64,000 nucleotides of DNA from Pseudomonas sp. MYb118 (GTDB lineage Bacteria; Pseudomonadota; Gammaproteobacteria; Pseudomonadales; Pseudomonadaceae): contig NZ_JBFRXN010000001.1 in the NCBI RefSeq assembly GCF_040947875.1, positions 868,001 to 932,000 of the forward strand, written 5' to 3'. Of this stretch, positions 8,091 to 16,812 are shown one piece after another. Positions within the stretch are counted from its first letter, which is position 1. Each line of letters begins with the position of its first letter. The notes beneath the pieces were generated by a model, which worked only from the letters and a program-made list of their open reading frames with translations, was not told the DNA's origin and made no database searches. The position numbers and the translations under genes are program-made.

Positions 8091-9131
8091 ATGAGCCAGA
8101 TAGAGACGCGTGCGACTGCGCTTGCGCTGTACCCGGAAGACTCCCGCGAGGCCGCGGCTCTGCTCAAACAAGCTGTCCCCCTGATGGTCAAGCACAACAT
8201 CGCGCCCAACCCGGTGCATTACGCGCTGTGGTACACCTACAGCAAGGGCGAGGACAGCGAACTCAATCGTCACCTGGATCGCGTGGTCAGGGACTTCGAC
8301 GGCTTCCCGCCGGAGTCCGCCACGCGCCTTTTTCGCGACTACATCATTCGCGACGAGCTGGAAGAAGCGCGCGCCGGTCAGCAGCAGGCGATCAACCTGG
8401 TGGACGACATGCACCGCGACGTGTCCCGCAGCGTCGAGGGCAGCCTGGATTTTCAGAGCAGCCTGGGGCGTTGTATCGAAATGCTCGAGGCGCCGGCCAA
8501 CGAGCGCCTGCCCGACATCCTCAGCGAACTGCAACACAGCACCCAGCTCATGCAGACTCAGCAGGAGCGCTTCCTGTCGCAACTGAGTTCGGCGCAGAAC
8601 GAAATCAAGAGCCTGCGCAGCAAGCTCGAACGCGCGCAACTGGCCGCCACCCTCGATGGCCTGACCGAACTGCTCAACCGCAGCGCGTTCACACGCCTGC
8701 TGGAACAGGCGCTGGGCAACCGCGCCCAGGGCGTGGCGCTGGTCATGCTCGATATCGACCACTTCAAGCAATTCAACGACCAGTACGGCCACCCGTTGGG
8801 TGACCGCGTGCTCAAGCACGTCGCCCAGGTGCTGCGCGGCGCGCTGCCGGCCCACGCTACGGCGGCGCGTTACGGTGGCGAAGAATTCTGCGTGATCCTG
8901 GAACACTGCGCGGATCTGGAAAGCGCCGTGGTGTTCGCCGAGCAACTGCGCATGAAAGTGCAGTCGCTGCGGATCAAGGCCCGTGGCGACGGCAAGGTGC
9001 TCGACACCATCACCGCATCCTTCGGTGTGGCTTTCGCGCATCCCGGCGAACAACCGGACAACCTGCTGACCCGCGCCGACGATGCCCTGTACCAGGCCAA
9101 GCGCACGGGGCGTAATCGGGTGCATTGCTGA
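8091..9131 (+). CDS. Diguanylate cyclase (GGDEF domain)
   Basis: A 346-residue soluble protein without membrane segments. Residues 1-150 are an alpha-helical N-terminal region of unknown sensory role, then a coiled coil (about 150-185) and a GGDEF domain beginning at TLDGLTELLNR. The active-site motif is GGEEF at about residues 261-265, compatible with c-di-GMP synthesis. The RxxD inhibitory site expected just upstream is AHAT, so product feedback at the classical I-site is probably absent. It is monocistronic, with a REP pair behind it. Confidence 0.92.
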   Translation: MSQIETRATALALYPEDSREAAALLKQAVPLMVKHNIAPNPVHYALWYTYSKGEDSELNRHLDRVVRDFDGFPPESATRLFRDYIIRDELEEARAGQQQAINLVDDMHRDVSRSVEGSLDFQSSLGRCIEMLEAPANERLPDILSELQHSTQLMQTQQERFLSQLSSAQNEIKSLRSKLERAQLAATLDGLTELLNRSAFTRLLEQALGNRAQGVALVMLDIDHFKQFNDQYGHPLGDRVLKHVAQVLRGALPAHATAARYGGEEFCVILEHCADLESAVVFAEQLRMKVQSLRIKARGDGKVLDTITASFGVAFAHPGEQPDNLLTRADDALYQAKRTGRNRVHC

Positions 9132-9147
9132 AGATCGCGCCGCCCCT

Positions 9148-9238
9148 CTGTAGGAGCGAGCTTGCTCGCGATGGCGGTGTGTCAGACAAATAAATTCCCG
9201 CTGACACACCGCAATCGCGAGCAAGCTCGCTCCTACAG
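9148..9238. repeat. REP pair (inverted, GTAGGAGC type)
   Basis: Inverted REP pair between the diguanylate cyclase gene and the metE promoter region. Both arms are near consensus. Confidence 0.95.
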
Positions 9239-9243
9239 TAGCA

Positions 9244-9270
9244 ATGATCATGAGAAAATCTCGTGATCAT
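9244..9270. promoter_or_regulatory. 12-bp-arm palindrome upstream of metE
   Basis: ATGATCATGAGA and TCTCGTGATCAT flank an AAA loop, with one G-T wobble, about 78 bases before the metE ATG. It could be an operator or a 5' leader hairpin. It does not clearly match the MetR consensus TGAA-N5-TTCA, and no cobalamin riboswitch fits in the short gap between it and the REP pair. Confidence 0.5.
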
Positions 9271-9347
9271 CAAGATTAAAATGAGTTTGTCTCACCACCT
9301 GCCAACTACCGACAATGTGCCCATCAACCACATTGGAGTTAGTTGTC

Positions 9348-11636
9348 ATGGCTTTGGCCCATTCCCTTGGATTTCCGCGCATTGGCCGCGATCGCGAATT
9401 GAAGAAAGCACAGGAAGCCTTCTGGAAGGGAGAGCTGAGCGAAGAAGGCCTGCGCGCCGTCGGCCGTGAGCTGCGCAAGAGCCATTGGGCGTTGCAGAAA
9501 AACGCTGGCATCGAGCTGCTGCCGGTGGGCGATTTTGCCTGGTACGACCAGGTCCTCACCCATTCGCTGATGTTCGGTGTGATCCCCGAGCGTTTCCGTC
9601 CAGCCAATGGCCAGGCGTCCCTGCAAACCCTGTTCGCCATGGCGCGTGGCGTCAGCGACAGTTGCTGTGGCGGGGCGCATGCCCAGGAAATGACCAAGTG
9701 GTTCGACACTAACTACCACTATCTGGTCCCGGAATTCACTGCCGATCAACAATTCCAGCTCGGCTGGGAACAGCTGTTCGAAGAAGTCGAAGAGGCCCGC
9801 GCCCTCGGTCACGCCGTCAAGCCGGTGGTGATCGGCCCGCTGACGTACCTGTGGCTGGGCAAGACCAAGGGTGGCGATTTCGACAAGCTCGACCTGCTCG
9901 ATCGTCTGCTGCCGTTGTACGGGCAGATCTTCCAGCGCCTGGCGGCGCAAGGCGTGGAGTGGGTGCAGATCGACGAGCCGATCCTGGTGCTCGACCTGCC
10001 ACAGGAATGGAAAAACGCTTTCGAACGCGCTTACAACCTGATCCAGCGTGACCCGCTGAAAAAACTGCTGGCCACCTACTTTGGCGGCCTGGAAGAGAAC
10101 CTCGGCCTGGCGGCCAACCTGCCGGTCGATGGCCTGCACATCGACCTGGTTCGTGCGCCGGAGCAATACCCGACCATCCTCGACCGCCTGCCGGCCTACA
10201 AAGTGCTGTCGCTGGGCGTGGTCAACGGCCGCAACGTCTGGCGCTGCGACCTGGAACAGGCCCTGGCCACTTTGCAACACGCCAACGAGCGCCTCGGTGA
10301 CCGCCTGTGGGTCGCGCCGTCCTGCTCGCTGCTGCACAGCCCGGTGGACCTGTCCCGTGAAGACCAGCTCGATGCCGAACTGAAAAGCTGGCTGGCATTC
10401 GCCGTACAGAAGTGTGAAGAAGTGGCGGTGCTGGCCCAGGCGGTCAACGAGCCAGAGGCTCCGCAGGTGCTGCGCGCGCTGACCAACAGCCGCTCGGTCC
10501 AGGCCAGCCGCGCCGCTTCGCCGCGTATCCACAAGCCCGCCGTGCAGGCTCGGGTGGCGGCCATCACCGCCAGTGACAGCCAGCGGCACTCGTCCTTCAA
10601 TGGCCGTATCGGCAAGCAACGCGTGCGCCTGAACCTGCCGCTGTTTCCGACCACCACCATCGGTTCGTTCCCGCAAACCTCGGCGATCCGTCTGGCGCGT
10701 CAATCGTTCAAGCAGGGCAAGCTGAGCGCCGCCGAATACACCGAAGCCATGCACAGCGAAATCCGCCATGCGGTGCAGGTGCAGGAACGCCTGGGGCTGG
10801 ACGTGTTGGTGCACGGTGAGGCCGAGCGCAACGACATGGTCGAATACTTCGCCGAGCAGCTCGACGGCTACGTGTTCACCCGCTTCGGCTGGGTGCAGAG
10901 CTACGGCTCGCGCTGCGTCAAGCCGGCGGTTATTTTCGGTGACCTGAGCCGTCCGCAGGCCATGACCGTGGAGTGGATCCGCTACGCCCAGGGCCTGACC
11001 GGCAAGGTCATGAAAGGCATGCTGACCGGCCCTGTGACCATGCTGATGTGGTCGTTCCCGCGTGAAGACGTGTCGCGCAAGGTCCAGGCGCAGCAACTGG
11101 CCCTGGCCCTGCGTGACGAAGTGGTGGACCTGGAAGCGGCGGGCATCAAGGTCGTGCAGATCGACGAGGCCGCTTTCCGCGAAGGCTTGCCGCTGCGCCG
11201 TGCGCAATGGCAGGACTACCTGGACTGGGCCGTGGAGGCCTTCCGCCTGACCGCCAGCGGTGTGCGCGACGAAACGCAGATCCACACCCACATGTGCTAC
11301 AGCGAGTTCAACGACGTGATCCAGTCCATTGCGGCCATGGACGCCGATGTGATCACCATCGAAACCTCGCGCTCGGACATGGAGCTGCTTGACGCCTTCG
11401 AAGCCTTCGACTACCCGAACGACATCGGCCCGGGCGTCTACGACATCCATTCGCCACGGGTGCCGGATGCCACGGAAATGGCCAACCTGCTGCGCAAGGC
11501 CGCCCGGCGCATTCCCGCCGAGCGCCTGTGGGTCAACCCTGACTGCGGTCTGAAAACCCGCGGCTGGGCGGAAACCGAAGCGGCGCTGGTGCACATGGTC
11601 GCGGCGGCGCGCCAACTGCGTAAAGAGCTGGCCTGA
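9348..11636 (+). CDS. metE: Cobalamin-independent methionine synthase
   Basis: A 762-residue enzyme that transfers a methyl group from 5-methyltetrahydropteroyl-triglutamate to homocysteine, the last step of methionine synthesis. Both halves are present: the N-terminal domain starting [13 protein letters not shown] and the catalytic C-terminal barrel starting near [12 protein letters not shown]. The zinc site is visible as H648-x-C650 in HTHMC and C733 in NPDCG. Length matches the family. The ATG at 9348 has GGAG nine bases upstream; longer in-frame starts carry unrelated sequence. No metR gene is adjacent. A long palindrome lies about 78 bases upstream. Confidence 0.98.
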   Translation: MALAHSLGFPRIGRDRELKKAQEAFWKGELSEEGLRAVGRELRKSHWALQKNAGIELLPVGDFAWYDQVLTHSLMFGVIPERFRPANGQASLQTLFAMARGVSDSCCGGAHAQEMTKWFDTNYHYLVPEFTADQQFQLGWEQLFEEVEEARALGHAVKPVVIGPLTYLWLGKTKGGDFDKLDLLDRLLPLYGQIFQRLAAQGVEWVQIDEPILVLDLPQEWKNAFERAYNLIQRDPLKKLLATYFGGLEENLGLAANLPVDGLHIDLVRAPEQYPTILDRLPAYKVLSLGVVNGRNVWRCDLEQALATLQHANERLGDRLWVAPSCSLLHSPVDLSREDQLDAELKSWLAFAVQKCEEVAVLAQAVNEPEAPQVLRALTNSRSVQASRAASPRIHKPAVQARVAAITASDSQRHSSFNGRIGKQRVRLNLPLFPTTTIGSFPQTSAIRLARQSFKQGKLSAAEYTEAMHSEIRHAVQVQERLGLDVLVHGEAERNDMVEYFAEQLDGYVFTRFGWVQSYGSRCVKPAVIFGDLSRPQAMTVEWIRYAQGLTGKVMKGMLTGPVTMLMWSFPREDVSRKVQAQQLALALRDEVVDLEAAGIKVVQIDEAAFREGLPLRRAQWQDYLDWAVEAFRLTASGVRDETQIHTHMCYSEFNDVIQSIAAMDADVITIETSRSDMELLDAFEAFDYPNDIGPGVYDIHSPRVPDATEMANLLRKAARRIPAERLWVNPDCGLKTRGWAETEAALVHMVAAARQLRKELA

Positions 11637-11651
11637 TACACCAACGCAAAG

Positions 11652-11685
11652 CCCGGCGGGAACACGTCTGTGTGTTTGCGCCGGG
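11652..11685. terminator. Hairpin between convergent metE and LOG genes
   Basis: CCCGGCG at 11652-11658 pairs with CGCCGGG at 11679-11685 between the two convergent stops. There is no proper T-run on either side, so intrinsic termination is uncertain. Confidence 0.4.
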
Positions 11686-11688
11686 TGC

Positions 11689-12282
11689 TTAGGGCCGTTC
11701 AATCCATTTCGTCGTCGACGGCGGTTGCCATTGTTCCAGCGCGTCAATCAATGCCGCCGGGTCTTTGTCGATCAGCAGCATCCGGCTATGTTCGGCCTTC
11801 ATGAAACCTTCCTGTACCGCGTGGTCCAGCAGGCTGCGCACCGGTTTGAAAAAGTCACTGATGTCCAGGCAGGCGACGCCCTTGTGGTGTTCGCCCAGCT
11901 GCGTCAGGGTGGCCGCTTCGAACAGCTCCTCAAAGGTGCCCAGCCCGCCGGGCAACGCGATGAACGCGTCGGCGGACTCACTCATGCGGGTCTTGCGGCT
12001 GCGCATGTCCGCGGTCACTTCGTGTGCGGTCAGACCCTGGTGCAGGTGTCCGAGGTCGAACAGCAGCCGCGTGATGATGCCCACCACTTCGCCGCCCTCG
12101 GCCAGTACCGTGTCGGCCATGACGCCCATCAAACCCTTGTCGGTGCCACCGTAAATCAGGCGGATACCGCGCCGGGCGATCTCTCGAGCCAATGCCTGGG
12201 CACCTGCGACGTAGTCGGCGTTGAAGCCGAAGTTGGAGCCTGAGAACACGGCAATGCTGCGGATAGGGGAAGGGCTGGTCAT
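11689..12282 (-). CDS. LOG-family protein (cytokinin riboside 5'-monophosphate phosphoribohydrolase)
   Basis: A 197-residue Rossmann-fold protein of the LONELY GUY family. It shows the signature PGGLGTFEE near residue 110, the conserved [14 protein letters not shown] block near residue 45, and the MRSRKTRM arginine-lysine motif. Members cleave the N-glycosidic bond of nucleoside 5'-monophosphates, releasing free base and ribose 5-phosphate; plant and bacterial versions activate cytokinins. In Pseudomonas the natural substrate may be plain AMP or a modified purine nucleotide. It is transcribed alone and converges with metE. Confidence 0.9.
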   Translation of the reverse strand: MTSPSPIRSIAVFSGSNFGFNADYVAGAQALAREIARRGIRLIYGGTDKGLMGVMADTVLAEGGEVVGIITRLLFDLGHLHQGLTAHEVTADMRSRKTRMSESADAFIALPGGLGTFEELFEAATLTQLGEHHKGVACLDISDFFKPVRSLLDHAVQEGFMKAEHSRMLLIDKDPAALIDALEQWQPPSTTKWIERP

Positions 12283-12379
12283 CGAATCTCATTCCGGGTG
12301 AAGTAAACACCCATGATGCGATGCACCGGCTGGCCTCGACAGGTCCAAGAAATGCCTGCATGCCTGGGCCATGCCCGCA

Positions 12380-13789
12380 CTACATCAGCGCAAGAATGCG
12401 CCTGCCCAGTTGTTCGGCGGCGTCCTGGGACGCGATATTGGCAAACCCCAGCAACAGCGCAGAATCGGTCGGATCGTGCACGCCCCAGTCACTCAGCGCC
12501 TCGGCGTAAATGCCTGCCGTCAGTAGCCGCTCGACCAGCGCCCGATCAGACTGAGGCGGTGTCAGGCGCAGGATCAGGTGCATGCCGCCGGGTAGCGGAT
12601 CAATGCGGATGCGCTCGCCCAATGCTTTCTTCAAACCCCGCGCGGTGGCTTCGCGGCGTTCGCCATAGAGCTTGCGCATGCGCTGGATGTGTCGGGCGAA
12701 ATGGCCTTCGGTAAGGAACGTGGCGACGATCGCCTGGGTCAACTCCGGGCAACCGCCGAGGAAGGTCTGGCTGACGAGTTCGAAGCGTTCTACCTGGGCG
12801 GGCGGCACCACCAGATAGGACAGGCGGATTCCCGGGAACAGCACTTTGCTGAAGGTGCCGGCGTAAAGCACCCGGCCCTCGCGATCGAGGCTTTTCAGGG
12901 CTGGCAGTGGGCGGCTGACATAGCGGTACTCGCCGTCGTAGTCGTCCTCGACGATCCACGCCTGTTTGCGGGCCGCCCATTCCAGCAGTTGCAGCCTGCG
13001 CGGCAACGACAGCGACACGCATAACGGACTCTGATGCGCCGGGGTGACGACGGCTGCCCGTGCCTGCGGCGTGCGACTGATCCCCTGCGCGACGCGCATG
13101 CCATCCTGATCGACGGGCACGGCTGCCACCTTGATCCGCAGGTACTCCAGCAATTGTCGGGTAGGCGGGTAGCCGGGGTCTTCGACCAGCACGCAATCAT
13201 CGGGCTTGAGCAGCGCATGGGCGATCAGCGCCAGGCTGTTGCGATAACCCGAGGTGATGAACACTTGGGCCGGCGAACAGCTGATACCCCGGGCCACTTG
13301 CAGGTAAGTGGCAATCGCACTGCGCAGGGATTCCAGGCCCAGCGCCGAGGGGTTGGCCATGTCGGCGATTTGCGTGGCGCGCACGCAGCGAGCGCCGATC
13401 TGCGACCAGATCTTGCGCGGAAACGCATCCAGCGCCGGCAACGCCATTTGAAAGGGCAGGACCGCGGCCTTGTGCCTGATTGATGGCCCTGGGTGAACGG
13501 CGGGCTGCGCCGAAGCGGCAGGCTGGCTGACGCTGATTCCCGCCGCGACCACTGTGCCTGCCTGGCCGCGGGCCAGCAGGTAACCTTCTGCCGTCAGTAA
13601 TGAGTAGGCGGTGTCGATGGTGCCCCGCGCCAGGCCCAGTTCTTTCGCCAGGGCCCGGGCCGCCGGCACCCGGTCACCGGGCGCCAGCAGGCCATCGCTG
13701 ATCGCGCTGCGAAAGCGCCAGTAGATTTGCCGGTAGATCGGCTCCGTGGAGCCAGGATCAAGCGAAAAGTTTTGGCTGTGAAGGGTCAT
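12380..13789 (-). CDS. MocR-type regulator (GntR HTH + aminotransferase-like domain)
   Basis: A 469-residue MocR/PdxR-type regulator. Residues about 15-80 are a GntR winged helix (PIYRQIYWRFRSAISDGLL, then GDRVPAARALAKELGLARGT), linked to a fold-type-I aminotransferase-like domain with the PLP lysine in YAGTFSKVLFPG. Such proteins sense PLP or amino-acid ligands and regulate divergent genes. The gene begins inside the azoR coding sequence (32-base overlap), so the two are co-transcribed leftward. Its probable target region is the repeat-rich gap at 14409-14607. Confidence 0.9.
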   Translation of the reverse strand: MTLHSQNFSLDPGSTEPIYRQIYWRFRSAISDGLLAPGDRVPAARALAKELGLARGTIDTAYSLLTAEGYLLARGQAGTVVAAGISVSQPAASAQPAVHPGPSIRHKAAVLPFQMALPALDAFPRKIWSQIGARCVRATQIADMANPSALGLESLRSAIATYLQVARGISCSPAQVFITSGYRNSLALIAHALLKPDDCVLVEDPGYPPTRQLLEYLRIKVAAVPVDQDGMRVAQGISRTPQARAAVVTPAHQSPLCVSLSLPRRLQLLEWAARKQAWIVEDDYDGEYRYVSRPLPALKSLDREGRVLYAGTFSKVLFPGIRLSYLVVPPAQVERFELVSQTFLGGCPELTQAIVATFLTEGHFARHIQRMRKLYGERREATARGLKKALGERIRIDPLPGGMHLILRLTPPQSDRALVERLLTAGIYAEALSDWGVHDPTDSALLLGFANIASQDAAEQLGRRILALM

Positions 13790-14408
13790 TGGCCTCGACC
13801 GTTGGGTAAGCGCGGAAATGCTCCTCGAGTGCCTGTTGCGCCGTGTGTCGTGCGGCGCTGAGGGCGTTCGGGCCCATGGCTGTTCCTTCGACGGAGAAAA
13901 ACTTCACGTCATGGAGCCCGATCATACCCAGAACGGCCTTCAGGTAGGGCGACAGAAAGTCCGGTTGACGTGGGGTCACCCCGGAAATCCGGCCGCCCGA
14001 GGCGACCGCCACATACACCGGGCGGTCGTGCAGCAGGCTGGTCTTGCCCTGCGCGCCGACATTGAACGTACGCCGGACCCTGGCCACATGATCAATCCAC
14101 AGCTTGAGCGTGGAAGGCACGGTGAAGTTATGCATCGGTGTCGCGATCAGCAGAATGTCCGCCGCTTGCAGTTCGTCGATCAGCTCGTTGGAACGGGCAA
14201 TCGAACCCGCCTCGGTGACGTCTGCAGAGGCTTGCTGGGACATTGCGTACGGCCCGTCGATCGGCAGCAATCCGCCTGCGCTCAGCAGCCGGTTGGTCAC
14301 GGTGGCCGTCGGGTGGGCATTGAGCAGAAAGCGCAGGATGCCTTGCGCCAGTCGATAGCTTTCGGAGGCCTGGCCGCGCGGGCTGCAAATGATGTGAAGG
14401 ATGTTCAT
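13758..14408 (-). CDS. azoR: FMN-dependent NADH-azoreductase-type flavoprotein
   Basis: A 216-residue flavodoxin-fold oxidoreductase. It begins with the FMN-binding CSPRGQASESYRLA loop, has the PMHNFTVPSTLKLWIDH motif near residue 92 typical of AzoR, and an ASGGRISG loop near residue 138. Family enzymes reduce quinones and azo compounds with NAD(P)H, protecting against electrophile stress. It is followed by an overlapping MocR gene and is divergent from a carboxymuconolactone-decarboxylase-family protein and a SugE-like exporter, suggesting a joint response to a toxic compound. Confidence 0.88.
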   Translation of the reverse strand: MNILHIICSPRGQASESYRLAQGILRFLLNAHPTATVTNRLLSAGGLLPIDGPYAMSQQASADVTEAGSIARSNELIDELQAADILLIATPMHNFTVPSTLKLWIDHVARVRRTFNVGAQGKTSLLHDRPVYVAVASGGRISGVTPRQPDFLSPYLKAVLGMIGLHDVKFFSVEGTAMGPNALSAARHTAQQALEEHFRAYPTVEANDPSQPKLFA

Positions 14409-14607
14409 GGTCGACCCTGTAGACGCTGTGAGAGGTCACCGATTTTAAGAAGCCTGTGACCCAGGCCGAAGGTCCATGAATCGCGTTTTCGACAGGGCCA
14501 TGATTGTTCAGTCTTGGCCTATGACTCAAGACCGATCATGGCCCTTAACCACAGGGCCAAGAACGCCCACCATGGCGTCTCTCCATCAGCAATCACAAGG
14601 ATTCACC
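14409..14607. promoter_or_regulatory. Divergent azoR / AhpD-like control region with nested repeats
   Basis: This 199-bp gap has a perfect 11-bp inverted repeat, AGGGCCATGAT at 14494-14504 and ATCATGGCCCT at 14535-14545, with a second inverted pair GTCTTG/CAAGAC nested inside (14511-14516 and 14527-14532). A third partial copy CAGGGCCAAGA follows at 14552-14562. Mixed direct and inverted repeats of this sort suit binding by the adjacent MocR regulator. That link is inference. Confidence 0.55.
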
Positions 14608-15057
14608 ATGAGCAATCGTCTCGACTACGCCAAGGCTTCTCCCGAAGGTTACAAGGCTTTCGGCGGGGTCTACGTGTACCTGCAGAACAGTGGGCTGTCC
14701 CACGAACTGATCGACCTGGTCTATCTGCGTGTGTCGCAGATCAACGGCTGTGCCTTTTGCATCGACATGCATTCGCGGGACCTGGTGAAGCTTGGCATCA
14801 ACGTTGAAAAACTGGTGCTGGTGCCGGTCTGGCGTGATGCCGGGAACGTCTTCACTGCCCGCGAACGCATCGCCCTGGGCTGGGCCGAATCCGTCACCAA
14901 CGTGGCCCTGAGCGGGATCCCCGACGCCGACTACATCGCCGCGGCAGCCGAATTCGGCGACAAGGAGTTGGCGGACCTGACCTATGCCATTGGCCTGATG
15001 AATGCCTTCAACCGGTTCGGCGTGGCGTTCCGCGTCAAACCGGCTGCCAGCGCCTGA
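14608..15057 (+). CDS. Carboxymuconolactone decarboxylase family (AhpD-like) protein
   Basis: A 149-residue alpha-helical protein of the CMD/AhpD family. The redox-active motif is visible as CAFCIDMH near residues 48-55 (CxxC plus downstream His), matching alkylhydroperoxidase-like members rather than true decarboxylases. The start is supported by AAGGA seven bases before the ATG. A GC-rich hairpin (15076-15101) separates it from the downstream SMR gene, which is likely in the same operon. Together with the divergent azoR this points to handling of peroxides, quinones or other electrophiles. Confidence 0.88.
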   Translation: MSNRLDYAKASPEGYKAFGGVYVYLQNSGLSHELIDLVYLRVSQINGCAFCIDMHSRDLVKLGINVEKLVLVPVWRDAGNVFTARERIALGWAESVTNVALSGIPDADYIAAAAEFGDKELADLTYAIGLMNAFNRFGVAFRVKPAASA

Positions 15058-15121
15058 CACTGTCCATCAACCGCACCCGCCGGACGTTGCAGCCCGGCGG
15101 GTCAACCAGAGGATCACTTGC

Positions 15122-15442
15122 ATGGCATGGTCACTGCTCGGTTTCGCCGGCCTGCTGGAAATTGCCTTCGCTTTTTTCATGAAAGGTTCGGATGGATTTA
15201 CCCGCCTGACGCCGGGGCTGTTGGCGGTTGCCACGGGCTTGTCGAGCGTCTTTTTGTTGTCACTGTCGCTGCGGACGCTGCCGGTCGGCACTGCCTATGC
15301 GGTATGGACCGGAATAGGCGCGGCCGGTACCGCCATCCTGGGCATGGCGGTGCTTGAAGACTCCACCTCCGCGCTGCGTATCGCCTGCATTGGCGTGATT
15401 TTGCTCGGCGTGATCGGCCTCAAGCTGGTTTCGGGAAACTGA
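15122..15442 (+). CDS. SMR-family exporter, SugE/Gdx-like
   Basis: A 106-residue four-helix membrane protein close to E. coli SugE (Gdx): shared blocks are AGLLE, GF(S/T)RLTP, LPVGTAYAVWTGIGA and GVIGLKL. The central Glu13 is present, as are Ser42, Tyr59 and Trp62, but the Gdx Trp16 is replaced by Phe. Gdx proteins export guanidinium in exchange for protons; loss of Trp16 may change selectivity toward other cations. AGAGGA lies eight bases before the ATG. No guanidine riboswitch is evident upstream. Likely co-transcribed with the AhpD-like gene. Confidence 0.85.
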   Translation: MAWSLLGFAGLLEIAFAFFMKGSDGFTRLTPGLLAVATGLSSVFLLSLSLRTLPVGTAYAVWTGIGAAGTAILGMAVLEDSTSALRIACIGVILLGVIGLKLVSGN

Positions 15443-15528
15443 GCCAGTTAGAGGCAATTTGCTGGCCCCCAGGGTTGCAAGTAACAGTCAGAATCACTTT
15501 ACTTTCAGGTGGTTAGGGCCAACTTTAA

Positions 15529-15858
15529 ATGCGCAATCTATGGATTCCACTGATTTCCCTGGGCCTCGCGGGTTTTGCCGTGCAGGCCCAGGCCAGGGAG
15601 CTTCAAGCCAGTGACCGCTATATGTGCAGTTGGGGCGCGGGCACCGCAGCCAAGGCCCAGGAGCTGAAGCTGGCAGGGGTCTCGTTGTATGCCGCACGCA
15701 AGAAATTGCAGACCTACAAGTTCAGCAAACCGTGGATGCGCATGATGGCCATGGGCATTACCGAACAGACCTACGACAGCCCGACCCGCATGAAACCCGA
15801 AGCCTTGCGCCGCAGCTTCAACGAGGACTGCCTGCGCTACAAGGTGGCGCGCAAGTGA
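15529..15858 (+). CDS. Small secreted protein of unknown function
   Basis: A 109-residue protein with a Sec signal peptide ending near AVQAQA (residue 21). The mature part is short, basic and has two cysteines (MCSWG and EDCLRY) that may form a disulfide. I do not recognise a family. A CTTTAAATG context gives no strong ribosome site. It stands between the SMR gene and the convergent alpha/beta hydrolase gene. Confidence 0.7.
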   Translation: MRNLWIPLISLGLAGFAVQAQARELQASDRYMCSWGAGTAAKAQELKLAGVSLYAARKKLQTYKFSKPWMRMMAMGITEQTYDSPTRMKPEALRRSFNEDCLRYKVARK

Positions 15859-15859
15859 T

Positions 15860-16642
15860 CTACAGCGCCTGGCCGATCAGCTTCAGGTAAGCGGGGCTGG
15901 CGGAGATCGAGTTGTGCCCCACGTCCGGAATCACCTTCAGCTGCGCCACCCCCTTGGCGAAATGCCGATAGAGCGCTTCGGTGCTGGAGAGGGGGATGAT
16001 GTCGTCCTGCTCGGCGGCCAGCAGCAGGGTCGGGATCGAGATATGCGCGGCGTACTTCCATGAATCGAAGCGGTCCTTGAGCAACCACTTCACCGGAAAA
16101 ATCGGGTACTGGCGCACGGCGAGTTCTTCCAGGCTGTTGTAGGGCGTGATCAGAATCAGCCGCGCCGCCGGGCGCTGGCTGGCCAGGCGCACTGCCACCC
16201 CCGAACCGAGGCTGCGGCCGACCACCGCGACTTGCGTATGGTTGCTGTAGACCTTGTCGAACAGGGTCAGCGCATCGCGGGCAATCGCTTCTTCCGAAGG
16301 CGAGCCACTGCTGCCGCCGAACCCCCGGTAGTGCAGCAGATACAGGGCATGGTCAGGGAACGCCTGGGAAAACTCGGGCAGGTTACGCGAGACGTCTTCG
16401 GCATTGCCGCCAAAATAAATCAGCGCTTTTGGCCCCTCGTGCGGTCTGACGGTGACCTGCACCTGCGCGTCCTCCACCTCCAGCGTAAGCCTCGGCGCGT
16501 CGAGCGTGGCGGGCTGCGGGAAGTAGATCAGCGCACGCTGGAACACCAGCAGCGCGACACACAGTGCCAGGTACAAACCGGCGAGGATGACGACGAGAAC
16601 CATCAGGGTGCGTGACATTCGGCTAACGTTAGTGCGTGGCAT
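15860..16642 (-). CDS. Membrane-anchored alpha/beta hydrolase
   Basis: A 260-residue hydrolase with one N-terminal membrane segment (about residues 12-34), then an alpha/beta fold. The triad is readable: nucleophile Ser in GRSLGSG near residue 145, Asp in EQDDII, and His in VGHNSIS near the C-terminus. This is the ABHD13/YfhR-like group of inner-membrane serine hydrolases with unsettled substrates. An alternative start eight residues later (16618) is equally possible because neither has a strong ribosome site. Confidence 0.82.
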   Translation of the reverse strand: MPRTNVSRMSRTLMVLVVILAGLYLALCVALLVFQRALIYFPQPATLDAPRLTLEVEDAQVQVTVRPHEGPKALIYFGGNAEDVSRNLPEFSQAFPDHALYLLHYRGFGGSSGSPSEEAIARDALTLFDKVYSNHTQVAVVGRSLGSGVAVRLASQRPAARLILITPYNSLEELAVRQYPIFPVKWLLKDRFDSWKYAAHISIPTLLLAAEQDDIIPLSSTEALYRHFAKGVAQLKVIPDVGHNSISASPAYLKLIGQAL

Positions 16643-16678
16643 TGATTGCTCGGGGGTTCTGGGCGTACGTACCTATAC

Positions 16679-16780
16679 CTGTAGGAGCGAGCTTGCTCGC
16701 GATGGTCGTCAACGATGACGCTGGCTGTCTGAATATACGCGGTGCCTGAGCCACCATCGCGAGCAAGCTCGCTCCTACAG
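16679..16780. repeat. REP pair (inverted, GTAGGAGC type)
   Basis: Inverted REP pair in the divergent gap between the membrane hydrolase and the aldo/keto reductase, with a spacer containing GGTCGTCAACGATGACGCTG, a spacer type also used at 23418-23520 and 62357-62459. Confidence 0.95.
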
Positions 16781-16812
16781 AAACCGAGTGTAGTTGAACG
16801 CAAGGGCAAACC

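Noticed and set aside
9239..9347. Cobalamin riboswitch before metE
   Set aside because: The space is too short and lacks the conserved B12-box pattern.
9339..11747. 802-codon open frame antisense to metE
   Set aside because: It mirrors metE codon by codon; high GC3 genes often leave the opposite strand open. No family-like sequence or ribosome site.
15062..15121. Guanidine riboswitch before the SugE-like gene
   Set aside because: Only a simple GC-rich hairpin is seen; the conserved mini-ykkC or ykkC motifs are not present.
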